Shown here: positions 49,149-57,216 of the stretch, one piece after another | Numbering within the stretch: the stretch's first letter is position 1 | Layout of the letters: each line of letters begins with the position of its first letter | Assembly (NCBI RefSeq): GCF_008704495.1 | Contig: NZ_CP023699.1 | Coordinates: 8,928,001-8,992,000 of the forward strand | Reading direction: 5' to 3' | From: Streptomyces kanamyceticus | GTDB taxonomy: Bacteria > Actinomycetota > Actinomycetes > Streptomycetales > Streptomycetaceae | Length of the DNA: 64,000 nucleotides | Notes under the pieces: generated by a model | Seen by the model: the letters and a program-made list of their open reading frames with translations, nothing else | What the model was told of the DNA's origin: nothing | Databases searched by the model: none | Translations under genes and position numbers: made by a program

Positions 49149-49277
49149 CCTCGGTGGATCAACACCCGCGCACATAGCACCCGTTCGGAGCACAGGTCAG
49201 ACGCCCGAACGGCCCCTCCGCTGCGCCACACTGACGGCCGAAAGCCGCGGTGTCGCGTGGCGGAGGAGGTACGTCCG

Positions 49278-49472
49278 GTGGCTGTCTCGATCTCTGTGGT
49301 GCTGTTGCTCGTGATCTTGGCGGTGGTCTTCCTGCGCAGCGGAGCACTGAAGATCTCGCACGCCGTGGTCTGTGCGCTCCTCGGGTTCTTCCTGGCGAGT
49401 TCGAGCATGGCGCCGACCATCCACAACGGCCTGACGGCCACGGCCGACATCGTCAGCGGGCTGCGGCCCTGA
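49278..49472 (+). CDS. Conserved-looking small membrane protein, 64 residues
   Basis: Two predicted helices (VAVSISVVLLLVILAVVFL and HAVVCALLGFFLASSSMAP) separated by RSGALKISH, then a short tail THNGLTATADIVSGL-like. GTG 49278 is preceded by GGAGGAGG with ideal spacing; GTG 49257 is further upstream without one. The dense, ordered sequence and strong ribosome site support a real gene. I have no function for it. Confidence 0.7.
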   Translation: MAVSISVVLLLVILAVVFLRSGALKISHAVVCALLGFFLASSSMAPTIHNGLTATADIVSGLRP

Positions 49473-49485
49473 GTGAGGCGACGGA

Positions 49486-50778
49486 TCACGTGTGGGAGAA
49501 CACGCCGATGCCGTTCGGCACCGGGCGCTCCGCCCCGCCGCTGGGGTTGTTGCGCACGGTCACGGCATCGGCGCCCGGCGCCCGCGCCACCAGGGTCGAG
49601 GTGGCGGCCACCAGCGTGGAGGAGCCGCCGCCGTCCAGGCTGAAGCCGTCCGTCGCGCCCAACCCCCGCAGTGTGTCGGCGACTTCGGCGATGGTCAGCC
49701 CGCCGCGGTACTCCGGCGAGCCGTCGAGGGAGAGCAGCAGCAGCCGTCGGCCGTCGTCGGCTATCCCGGCCGCCGTGCGGACCGCCGACGCGGTCGGGTC
49801 AAGGCCGGGCAGCGGCGCGCCGTCCCGCAGCACGGGGTAGCCGCCGAGCGCGAAGCGGAACGGGATGTGCGAATCGGCCGCGACCAGGCGGTGGCTGACC
49901 CGCACCCGGTCGCCCGGGGAGAGCTTGCGCAGCTGCTGCGCACCCGCGTCGCGGCCGACCAGGACGGTGCTGCCGCGGGCTATCGGGCCGCTGCCCGGCG
50001 TGTCGGCCTCCGCCACGACGCGCCCGCCGCGCACCGTCACCTCATGGGTGTCCGTGCTGCACGGCGCGCCGCGGTTGGTGTCGGTGCCACAGGTGGAGCG
50101 CACCCGTGAGACGGCGCCCCAGTCGCTGGTGAACGCGCCGACGGAACCGACGGGCAGCGCGTACTGGTTGAGGCCGCCGAGCGGCAGCCGCGCGTCGGGC
50201 GTGCGGATCACGCCGTCCAGGGACAGGTCGTCCATGCGCGCACGCCGGTCGTAGCCCACACCGAGTACGGCCTCGGTGGTCACTCCCGGCGGCATGGCGG
50301 GCCCGAACCGCTGGCCGTTCGGCACCGCCCCCTTCAGCGCGTGTCCTTCCGCGATCGCCGGGCCGACCGACGCGCCGGTCGCCTCCACACCCGGATGCTG
50401 GGTCTCGGTGATGTTGAAGAAGTCGCCGTTGATCCCGCCGACGGCGCCGACGCCGTCCGCGAGCGCGGAGACGGGGGCCCGCGCGGCGACCGCGCCCGGG
50501 TAGAGCAGGCCGACGCCGGTACGCGGATCGCGCAGGTCCACGTCCAGCACGTGGGCGCGGGCCGTGCCGCGCGCGGTCGGGATGTCGAAGTAGCCGTAGC
50601 TCACGCCCGGCGCTATCGCCGACGTCCGCGCCGTGCCGGGACCGGCCGCGGCCTCCGGAGAAGCGCCGCTGGCCGGTGCCGCTCCCGTGAGAGCGGCACC
50701 GGCCAGCGTGCCGAGCGCGGTCAGTGCGGTGAGTGCTCTGCCGACCGCTCCGAACCGTCTGTCACGTCGTCTCGTCAC
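49486..50778 (-). CDS. Secreted phosphodiester glycosidase family (NAGPA-like) protein
   Basis: A 430-residue exported protein: basic N-terminus VTRRRDRRFG, a hydrophobic segment ending in GASPEA, then a phosphodiester glycosidase (DUF2233/NAGPA) domain at about 75-430. Marks are VGGINGDFFNITETQHPGVEATG, RFALGGYPVLRDG, LLSLDGSPEYRGGLTIAEVADTLRGLGATDGFSLDGGGSSTLV, the last being the family hallmark. Relatives uncover or remove sugar-phosphodiester caps. GTG 50778 is selected over upstream starts because the signal then begins properly. It is single, with its 3' end 13 bp from the small membrane protein. Confidence 0.88.
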   Translation of the reverse strand: MTRRRDRRFGAVGRALTALTALGTLAGAALTGAAPASGASPEAAAGPGTARTSAIAPGVSYGYFDIPTARGTARAHVLDVDLRDPRTGVGLLYPGAVAARAPVSALADGVGAVGGINGDFFNITETQHPGVEATGASVGPAIAEGHALKGAVPNGQRFGPAMPPGVTTEAVLGVGYDRRARMDDLSLDGVIRTPDARLPLGGLNQYALPVGSVGAFTSDWGAVSRVRSTCGTDTNRGAPCSTDTHEVTVRGGRVVAEADTPGSGPIARGSTVLVGRDAGAQQLRKLSPGDRVRVSHRLVAADSHIPFRFALGGYPVLRDGAPLPGLDPTASAVRTAAGIADDGRRLLLLSLDGSPEYRGGLTIAEVADTLRGLGATDGFSLDGGGSSTLVAATSTLVARAPGADAVTVRNNPSGGAERPVPNGIGVFSHT

Positions 50779-50898
50779 TGTCCCACCCCTGGTGTACTCC
50801 GGTGTTCCCCGGTGTCTCCGGGCCGTCAACGGCCCCAGTGTGAGGGGCTGTTGGGGAGTGCACCAGAGGACGGTGACGTGCCGTTGCCGCGGCGGCCG

Positions 50899-51279
50899 CT
50901 AGCTGCCGACCAGCCGGGAACGGATCAGGAAACGGACGCCTTCCGGCGCCTCCAGGGAGAAGCCGCTGCCGCGCCCCGGCACGACGTCCACGATCAGCCG
51001 GGTGTGGCTCCACACCTCGTACTGACTCTTCGACATCCAGAACCCGACGGGCTCGGCGACGCCATCGACCCTCAGCGAGGCGAGCCGCACGTCCGACGCT
51101 CCGGTGCGGAACTCGCCCTCGGGGTAGCACATCGGCGCGCTGCCGTCGCAGCACCCGCCGGACTGGTGGAACATCAGCGGCCCGTGGTCCCGCGTCAGGC
51201 GCCGCACCAGGTCGGCGGCGCCGGGGGTCAACTCCACGCGGGGGCTGCTGCCGTGCGGCTCGTGCTCGTCGTGGGTCAT
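50899..51279 (-). CDS. DUF779 domain protein
   Basis: A 126-residue DUF779 protein: PLMFHQSGGCCDGSAPMCYPEGEFRTG (about 35-61), with Cys residues 43-44 and 51 and a SKSQYEVWSHTRLIVDVVPGRGSGFSLE segment. The Cys cluster suggests metal or acyl binding. DUF779 genes usually adjoin an acetaldehyde/aldehyde dehydrogenase, but none is present here; instead it is divergent from an ECF41-like sigma factor. Start ATG 51279. Function unknown. Confidence 0.86.
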   Translation of the reverse strand: MTHDEHEPHGSSPRVELTPGAADLVRRLTRDHGPLMFHQSGGCCDGSAPMCYPEGEFRTGASDVRLASLRVDGVAEPVGFWMSKSQYEVWSHTRLIVDVVPGRGSGFSLEAPEGVRFLIRSRLVGS

Positions 51280-51302
51280 GGCACCAGTGCAGCGCGCGGG
51301 AC

Positions 51303-51320
51303 GTTGCAACGAGGTTGCAC
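51303..51320. promoter_or_regulatory. GTTGCAAC palindrome and repeat upstream of DUF779 gene
   Basis: GTTGCAAC (51303-51310) is a perfect palindrome, followed by GGTTGCAC (51313-51320), a near repeat, 24-41 bp ahead of the DUF779 start. Possible operator or stem for a regulator acting on the divergent pair. Confidence 0.35.
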
Positions 51321-51429
51321 GGCACGTCACGCGCACGGGCGGTGCGCGGACGCGGCGCGGCGCCGGGTACCTTCGGGCGGGCCGCGCGGATCTGTCGCGA
51401 CGGCCCTCGGCGCGAACGAAAGAGACACG

Positions 51430-52314
51430 GTGGACGACATCACGGGGTTGGCGGCACGCTTCGAGGAGCACAGGCCTCATCTGCGGTCAGTGGCCTACCG
51501 CATGCTCGGCTCGCTCGGCGAGGCCGACGACGCGCTCCAGGAGACCTGGCTGCGGCTGAGCCGCACCGACATCAGCGACGTGGAGAACCTCGGCGGCTGG
51601 CTGACGACGGTCGCGGGCCGGATTTGCCTGAACATGCTGCGCTCGCGCGCCCACCGGAGCGAGGAGCCGCTCGAGGCCCTCGCCCCGGACTCCGCCCCGG
51701 TGCGCGAGGAGGGCGGTGACCCCGAGCAGGAGGCGCTGCTCGCCGACTCGGTCGGCCAGGCGCTCCTGGTCGTCCTCGACACCCTGGCGCCCGCCGAGCG
51801 GCTCGCCTTCGTCCTGCACGACACGTTCGCCGTGCCGTTCGACGAGATCGCCCCGATGATCGAGCGCACCCCCGCCGCGACCCGGCAGTTGGCCAGCCGC
51901 GCGCGCCGCCGGGTCAAGGGCGGCTCTCCGCTGCCCGGCGCCGACCTGTCCCGGCAGCGCGTGGTGGTCGAGGCGTTCCTCGCCGCCACCCGCGGCGGGG
52001 ACTTCGAGGCGCTGGTGACGCTGCTGCACCCGGGTGTGGTGCTGCACGCCGACACGTCGGTCATCCCCACGCCCGAGCCCGTCGTGGTGCACGGCGACGT
52101 CGCCGTGGCGAAGGGCGCGATGGCGGCCGTGGCACGGGCCCAGCACACCGGGCTCGCGCTCGTCGACGGGACGGTCGGCCTGGTGATGGCCCCGCGCGGG
52201 CGGCTCCGTCTCGTCCTGCGCTTCACGTTCGACGACAGGCGGATCGCCGGGATCGACGTCGTCGCGGACCGCGAGAGCCTCGGCCGCCTCGAACTGGGCG
52301 TCCTGGACGACTGA
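51430..52314 (+). CDS. ECF41-like RNA polymerase sigma factor with SnoaL-like tail
   Basis: A 294-residue sigma factor. Region 2 (FEEHRPHLRSVAYRMLGSLGEADDALQETWLRLSR, residues 9-44) and region 4 (PAERLAFVLHDTFAVPFDEIAPMIERTPAATRQLASRARRRV, about 118-160) are typical ECF. The extra C-terminal 120 residues (VVEAFLAATRGGDFEALVTLLHPGVVLHAD onward) form the SnoaL-like domain that defines ECF41/SigJ-type factors and replaces a separate anti-sigma factor. GTG 51430. ECF41 genes normally sit beside a carboxymuconolactone decarboxylase, oxidoreductase or epimerase target; here the neighbour is DUF779. Confidence 0.9.
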   Translation: MDDITGLAARFEEHRPHLRSVAYRMLGSLGEADDALQETWLRLSRTDISDVENLGGWLTTVAGRICLNMLRSRAHRSEEPLEALAPDSAPVREEGGDPEQEALLADSVGQALLVVLDTLAPAERLAFVLHDTFAVPFDEIAPMIERTPAATRQLASRARRRVKGGSPLPGADLSRQRVVVEAFLAATRGGDFEALVTLLHPGVVLHADTSVIPTPEPVVVHGDVAVAKGAMAAVARAQHTGLALVDGTVGLVMAPRGRLRLVLRFTFDDRRIAGIDVVADRESLGRLELGVLDD

Positions 52315-52440
52315 CGCGACGGGTGCGGCCCGGCGCGACAGGCCCCGGCAGGGCGGCGGGCGTCGCCCGACCGGATCAATTGTGGGATTAGTCGGGCCGT
52401 GTCGCGGGGCGCCGGCGTGCGCGGCGGCGAAGCTGGGGCG

Positions 52441-53115
52441 ATGCGCTGGCTCATCTCCTCGATCGCCGCCCTGTCCCTGGCCGTTCCCTCGGCCCACGCG
52501 TCGGCGGCGCCCGCCCGGGCCGACGCGGCGTGCCGCGGGGGCCCGGCCCCCTACCAACGCGAGCTGGAGCGCGAGCTGAGGCTGCCCGTCGACGGCCGCC
52601 AGTCCACCGCGGACTGCGTGGCCATCAGACGGCTGCAGCAGCGGCTCGGCATCCGCCCCGCGGACGGCCGCGCGACCCTGCGGACGTACCGCCTCGTCGT
52701 CGCCGACCGCATCAAGCGGGATCCGGCGGCCAGGCGCGGCTGCCCCGTCAGGTCGTACCGGGTCACGTGTGTGGACCTGACCCGGCAGATCCTGTGGGTG
52801 CAGACGGGCCGGAGGCTGGTCTTCTCGCCGGTGCCGGTCCGTACGGGACGCGACGGCCTGGAGACCCGGCGCGGCTGGCAGCGGATCTACTGGAAGAACC
52901 GCGACCACTTCTCGACGATCTATCACGTGGCCATGCCGTACGCGCAGTTCTTCAACGGCGGGCAGGCCCTGCACGGCACCCGAGCGGATCTGTTCTCGGC
53001 AGGATCCGGCGGGTGCGTGAACATGGCGTTGGCGGACGCCAAGCGGCTGTTCGACCTGCTGGGCAAGGGCGACCGCCTCTACATCTGGGGAACGAAACCG
53101 GGCACGGGCGGCTGA
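52441..53115 (+). CDS. Secreted L,D-transpeptidase (YkuD domain)
   Basis: A 224-residue exported protein. Signal peptide 1-23 (MRWLISSIAALSLAVPSAHASA), a peptidoglycan-binding-like segment with DCVAIRRLQQRLGI (about 59-71), then YkuD (about 108-215). The catalytic motif is HGTRADLFSAGSGGCVNM with His178 and Cys192. It makes 3-3 crosslinks or attaches proteins to peptidoglycan at the outer face of the membrane. ATG 52441 is chosen because the signal then begins properly; two GTG codons upstream are possible. It converges on the SpaA-like protein gene. Confidence 0.9.
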   Translation: MRWLISSIAALSLAVPSAHASAAPARADAACRGGPAPYQRELERELRLPVDGRQSTADCVAIRRLQQRLGIRPADGRATLRTYRLVVADRIKRDPAARRGCPVRSYRVTCVDLTRQILWVQTGRRLVFSPVPVRTGRDGLETRRGWQRIYWKNRDHFSTIYHVAMPYAQFFNGGQALHGTRADLFSAGSGGCVNMALADAKRLFDLLGKGDRLYIWGTKPGTGG

Positions 53116-53142
53116 CGCCGTCCGTGCCCGGTGCGCGGGAGC

Positions 53143-53166
53143 GGGGCCGGGTGTCCACCCGGCCCC
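53143..53166. terminator. Terminator between convergent genes
   Basis: GGGGCCGGGTG and CACCCGGCCCC are 11-bp perfect inverted arms just before the end of the SpaA-like gene; a second hairpin, GGGCACGG/CCGTGCCC (53100-53129), overlaps the transpeptidase stop. Together they can end transcription in both directions. Confidence 0.6.
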
Positions 53167-53174
53167 CTCGTCCG

Positions 53175-55655
53175 TCACTTGCCCTTCTTGCCTCCACCGC
53201 GCTGGTTGCTGAGCTTCACGGTGACGCCCTTGGCGGCGTTGCCAGAGGTGACCTTGTGCGGGCCGCTGACCGTGTTCTTCGGCAGGACGTAGCCGTCGGG
53301 GACGGCGGTCTCCTTGAGGTAGTACGTGCCGAGTGCGAGGTCGCGGTAGTCGCAGTGGCCCCGGCTGTCCGTGGCGCAGCCGCTGTCGACGAGGGTGTCA
53401 CGGCGGGCACCGGTCGTCTGGAGCCCCGGCGTGCCGTTGGTGTCCCACCACAGCTGGAAGACGGCGCCAGGGAGCGGCTTGCCCGTCTTCTTGTCCTTCT
53501 TCTCGACCATGATCCGGCCGGTGATGCCCGGGTGCTGCTGCAAGGAGTTCCGTGCCTCGACGGAAACACCCTTGGAGGCGTTGGCCGCGGTCAGGACGAG
53601 CGGGCCGAAGACCGCGGGGCGGGGCAGCTGGTACCCCGGCGGAGCCTGCGTCTCGACCCAGTAGTACGTGCCGAGTTCGACGTTCCTGCGGCAGACGCCC
53701 GCGGCGCTGGTCGTGCACGGGGCACCGACCTTGGTGTCGGGGTCGGGGCCGTCCTGCTGGAGCCCGTCGAGGCCGTTGGTCTCGTGCCAGAGCTGGAACT
53801 CGGCGCCCGGCAGCAGGACGCCGTTGGCCTTGTCCTTCTTGACGACCGTGACGTCGCCCTTGACGACCACCGGCTTCTTCTTGTTGGTGGCGGTGACCGT
53901 GACGCCCTTGTCGGCGTTGGCCGCGGTCAGTTCGAGGGGGCCGAAGACGGCGGGGTCGGGGAGGTCGTAGCCGTTGGGGGCTTTGGTCTCGACCCAGTAG
54001 TAGGTGCCGAGTTCGACGTTCCTGCGGCAGCTGCCCGTGGCGCTGGTGGTGCAGGGGGTGCCGACCTTGGTGTCGGGGTCGGGGCCGTCCTGCTGGAGCC
54101 CGTCGAGGCCGTTGGTCTCGTGCCAGAGCTGGAACTCGGCGCCCGGCAGCGCGTCCCCGGTGCTCTCGTCCTTCTTCAGGACAGTGACGTCGCCCTTGAC
54201 GACCACCGGCTTCTTCTTGTTGGTGGCGGTGACCGTGACGCCCTTGTCGGCGTTGGCCGCGGTCAGTTCCAGCGGGCCGAAGACGGCGGGGTCGGGAAGG
54301 TCGTAGCCGTTCGGAGCCTTGGTCTCGCGCCAGTAGTACGTGCCGAGCGGCACGGTCTGCACGCACTCGCCGGGAGCGTCGGTGGTGCAGGTGCCGCCGA
54401 CCTGCGTGTCCGGGGCGGCGCCGCCGGTCTGCAGTCCTTCGACGCCGTTGGTCTCCTGCCAGAGCTCGAACTCGGCGCCCGCCAGCGGGTCCCCGCTGGC
54501 CTTGTCCTCCTTGAGGACCTTGACCTCGCCCACGGTGGGTGCGAGGGCGCAGTCGGGCAGGTCGCCCTCGAAGGGGTAGTTGTGGAACTCCTGGCCGCCG
54601 CCGCCCGACGCCCCGCTGGTGTGGGTGAGCGAACCGGTGGTGAAGAAGCGGCCGTTCATGCCCGGCACGCTGACCGTGGCCATCGAGCCCTGATCGCCGA
54701 TCAGGACGCTGCCCTGGAACTGCCCGGTGCCCTTGATCTCGACGGACGTGGCGTCGGGGAAGTTCCACAGCAGACGGCTGCGCATCTTGTTGAGCTGGCT
54801 GCTGTCGTCGATGGTGCCGCTGTAGGTGTTGATGGTGCGGTTGGTGCCGAGGATGTTGACGAGGACCGTGGCGTCATCGGGGATCCCCTCGAAGCGGATG
54901 TCCTCCTGGCCGCCACTGCCGCCCATCAGGTCGAAGTCGACGTTGAACACCTGGATCTTGGAGGTGTTGTCGCCTCGGAACAGCGTCTCGCCGCCCGCGT
55001 GCGTGGCCGTACCCGTGGGCGGACGGGTGCTGGTGCCGCCCGTCGGGTGGGCGTAGCACTGACTGGACGCGGTGAGCTGGTCCCGCAGCGGGATGTAGGG
55101 CTTGGCGGCGTCGGGGTCCTTGGTCACGGTGCTGACGATCGTGCCGGTGGCATCCCCGGCGTGCCGTACCACCCCCTTCTCGGCGAGCAGCCGCTCACCC
55201 GAGGCGACCTTGACGTCGCCGCCGGTGGTGAGCCAGTCGGAGCCCTCGGAGGGAGTGACCCGGGAGCCGACGCCGGCCTCGCCGACGTTGTAGATGCCGC
55301 TGACCCCATCCGCCTTGTCCTGGTCGAAGTCGCCGAGCACCACGACGCGTCCCTCGGCCTCCGCGGCCTTCTCACGGACGAGGAAGTCCTGGCCCACGTA
55401 GACGTTGATGGCATCGTCGCGGTACTGGATCGACCCGTTGTTGATGGGCGGATAGGGGCCGCTCGGACAGTTGCCGGGGACGCACGGGCCGAGGCCGCCG
55501 GGCAGCGGCTTCGCGGCGGCGACCGCGGCGGGCACCTGGCCCGGTGCCGGGGCGGTGTGCGCGACGGCGGGCGCGGTGGACAGACCTGTTCCAGCGGCGA
55601 TACCGAGGAGACAGAGGTATCTCAATCCGGAATGGACTAGGGAGGGGAGGGTCAC
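53175..55655 (-). CDS. Secreted choice-of-anchor A protein with four SpaA-like pilin modules
   Basis: An 826-residue exported protein. Signal peptide about 1-32 (cleavage at AVAHT). Residues 75-370 are a choice-of-anchor A head ([62 protein letters not shown]). Residues 376-820 are four SpaA/prealbumin-like modules of about 112 residues, each with VxVLKxDxxxGxxLPGAEF (Lys), a TC-x6/7-C pair and YYWxETKAPxGY (Glu), the residues of an intramolecular isopeptide bond. The protein ends [10 protein letters not shown]: no LPXTG or membrane anchor. It is probably released or held through the basic tail, with roles in adhesion or surface structure. GTG 55655 with GGAG upstream. Confidence 0.88.
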   Translation of the reverse strand: MTLPSLVHSGLRYLCLLGIAAGTGLSTAPAVAHTAPAPGQVPAAVAAAKPLPGGLGPCVPGNCPSGPYPPINNGSIQYRDDAINVYVGQDFLVREKAAEAEGRVVVLGDFDQDKADGVSGIYNVGEAGVGSRVTPSEGSDWLTTGGDVKVASGERLLAEKGVVRHAGDATGTIVSTVTKDPDAAKPYIPLRDQLTASSQCYAHPTGGTSTRPPTGTATHAGGETLFRGDNTSKIQVFNVDFDLMGGSGGQEDIRFEGIPDDATVLVNILGTNRTINTYSGTIDDSSQLNKMRSRLLWNFPDATSVEIKGTGQFQGSVLIGDQGSMATVSVPGMNGRFFTTGSLTHTSGASGGGGQEFHNYPFEGDLPDCALAPTVGEVKVLKEDKASGDPLAGAEFELWQETNGVEGLQTGGAAPDTQVGGTCTTDAPGECVQTVPLGTYYWRETKAPNGYDLPDPAVFGPLELTAANADKGVTVTATNKKKPVVVKGDVTVLKKDESTGDALPGAEFQLWHETNGLDGLQQDGPDPDTKVGTPCTTSATGSCRRNVELGTYYWVETKAPNGYDLPDPAVFGPLELTAANADKGVTVTATNKKKPVVVKGDVTVVKKDKANGVLLPGAEFQLWHETNGLDGLQQDGPDPDTKVGAPCTTSAAGVCRRNVELGTYYWVETQAPPGYQLPRPAVFGPLVLTAANASKGVSVEARNSLQQHPGITGRIMVEKKDKKTGKPLPGAVFQLWWDTNGTPGLQTTGARRDTLVDSGCATDSRGHCDYRDLALGTYYLKETAVPDGYVLPKNTVSGPHKVTSGNAAKGVTVKLSNQRGGGKKGK
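53190..54530 (-). repeat. Four tandem modules of about 336 bp
   Basis: The modules at residues 376-820 repeat with a 336-bp period: the same DNA begins at 53848 and 54184, exactly 336 bp apart. Modules 2 and 3 are near-identical over most of their length, while 1 and 4 are more diverged, the pattern of recent internal duplication or gene conversion. Confidence 0.85.
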
Positions 55656-56196
55656 GCGCAGATCAGCTCCTCACATGGTCAAAGACTCGTGGAGGAGGCT
55701 CGCACGAATGGCGTCCGGTGCCATTCAACCGATCCGCGCTTCATAAGAAGAGCACTGCAAAGGATGAGTGTTGGGCCGTACGGGAAGCGCTCGCACGCCT
55801 GCGCGACACCTCGGGGAGACCCGAAGGGCTAGCCCCGGATACTGCCTTTAAATATGTGGTGGCAAGGAGGTAGCGACTTGCATGTGAAGAGGTGTGGGCG
55901 GGTTCACAAGGCAACGCGCAGGTGTGGCCCCATCGGGATGTATGTCCGGTTTCGTGGTGAAGAATTCCGGCACTTGTTGCCGCGGCATGAACAATTCCAG
56001 GCTTCCGGAAAGGCTCCTGAAACGTCCTGCTCACGTTCGTCGTGAACGGATTCGGCGCGTGTGGCAGGGCCGCTTCCCGCGGTGTTGTAATTCTCCGCAA
56101 CCCGGCACGGACCACCCCTTCCGAGCCGCAGGAACGAATTCCACGACCCGCATCCGCGACCCGGTGCGGGCGCGAGCACCAGGAGCACGGCAGCAC
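55656..56196. other. Gene-free divergent promoter region
   Basis: A 541-bp gap between the minus-strand SpaA-like gene and the plus-strand importer operon. It is richer in A and T than its surroundings (for example TTTAAATATG near 55849), contains a good AGGAGG-like stretch without a convincing downstream reading frame (55866-55871), and encodes only short unsupported frames. Promoters for both flanking genes must lie here; I see no tRNA or clear operator. Confidence 0.6.
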
Positions 56197-57153
56197 ATGG
56201 CCGACGTACAGACGCAGGAGCCCCGAGGCCCGTTCGCCGTGGCCCTGAAGGCGTTCCGCAGGGACCGGGTCGGCCTCGCCTCGTTCGGCGTCGTGCTGCT
56301 CTTCGCGGTGCTCGCGCTCGCCGCGCCGCTCATCGCCGGGTTCTACGGCAAGGACCCGACCGAGCACTACGGCCAGAACGAGCCGGGGCTGCTCAGCGCC
56401 GAGGGACTGCCCGTACTGCCCAACGGCGGGATCTCCGGCGACTTCTGGTTCGGCATCGAACCCGGACTCGGCCGCGACGTGTTCACCCAGCTCCTCTATG
56501 GGGTGCGCACCTCGCTGACCGTGGCCGTTGCGTCCATCGCGCTGATCGCCGTCCTCGGCGTCGTGCTCGGCGTGACCGTGGGCTATCTCAGCGGGCTCGC
56601 CGACCGGGTCTTCACCTTCGTCTGCAACGTCCTGCTCGCCTTCCCGACGCTGCTGCTCCTCCTCGCGCTCAGCCCGGTCATCCAGACGCGCTTCGTCCCG
56701 CCCGGGGAGAACGAGCCCGCGTGGATGCAGTTCACCGTGCTCGTCCTGGTCTTCGCCGCCTTCGGCTGGGTGCCCCTCGCGATGATGCTGCGGACCACCG
56801 TGCGCTCCCTGCGGGAGCGGGAGTTCATCGACGCGGCCCGTGCCGTGGGCGCGTCCCGCCGCCACGTCGTGCTGCGGGAGCTGCTGCCGAACGTGTGGGC
56901 GCCGGTCCTGGTGCACATCACCATCGCCCTGCCCGGCATCGTCACCGCCGAGGCGGCGCTCTCCTTCCTCGGCGTCGGCATCAGCGAGCCGATCCCCGAC
57001 TGGGGACGGATGATCGCCCGCGGCGCCGAGGTCTTCTACGACGACCCGACGTACATGTTCTTCCCCGGCGTGACGATCCTCGTCTTCGTCGTCGCCTTCA
57101 ACCTCCTCGGCGACTCGGTGCGGGACGCGCTCGACCCCCGCACGCGCCGCTGA
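56197..57153 (+). CDS. Oligopeptide/dipeptide ABC transporter permease (DppC-like)
   Basis: A 318-residue permease. A cytoplasmic N-terminus with ALKAFRRDRVGLASFGVVLLFAVLALAAPLIA starts the OppC_N segment; GIEPGLGRDVFTQLLYGVRTSLTVAVASIALIAVLG is the family signature; EFIDAARAVGASRRHVVLRELLPNVWAPVLV is the EAA loop; AEAALSFLGVGISEPIPDWGRMIARG ends it. AGGAGC precedes ATG 56197. First gene of a four-gene importer operon. Unlike the importer at 34-39 kb, here the DppC-like permease comes first and the ATPases are fused. Confidence 0.92.
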   Translation: MADVQTQEPRGPFAVALKAFRRDRVGLASFGVVLLFAVLALAAPLIAGFYGKDPTEHYGQNEPGLLSAEGLPVLPNGGISGDFWFGIEPGLGRDVFTQLLYGVRTSLTVAVASIALIAVLGVVLGVTVGYLSGLADRVFTFVCNVLLAFPTLLLLLALSPVIQTRFVPPGENEPAWMQFTVLVLVFAAFGWVPLAMMLRTTVRSLREREFIDAARAVGASRRHVVLRELLPNVWAPVLVHITIALPGIVTAEAALSFLGVGISEPIPDWGRMIARGAEVFYDDPTYMFFPGVTILVFVVAFNLLGDSVRDALDPRTRR

Positions 57154-57216
57154 GTGCTCCTCTTCTTCTCTTCTCCACTCTCCGGTCAACCCGTCATCTC
57201 CTCAAGGGAGTTCGCC

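Noticed and set aside
52530..55640. A 1036-codon plus-strand open frame across the SpaA-like gene
   Set aside because: Mirror of the repeat-rich minus-strand gene: valine/glycine-rich with repeats matching the antisense, no signal or domain.
55678..55745. A 12-23 codon peptide (MVKDSW... / MASGAI...) behind a GGAGGAGG in the divergent region
   Set aside because: Spacing is poor for the inner start, the peptide has no feature of a regulatory leader, and no attenuator follows it.
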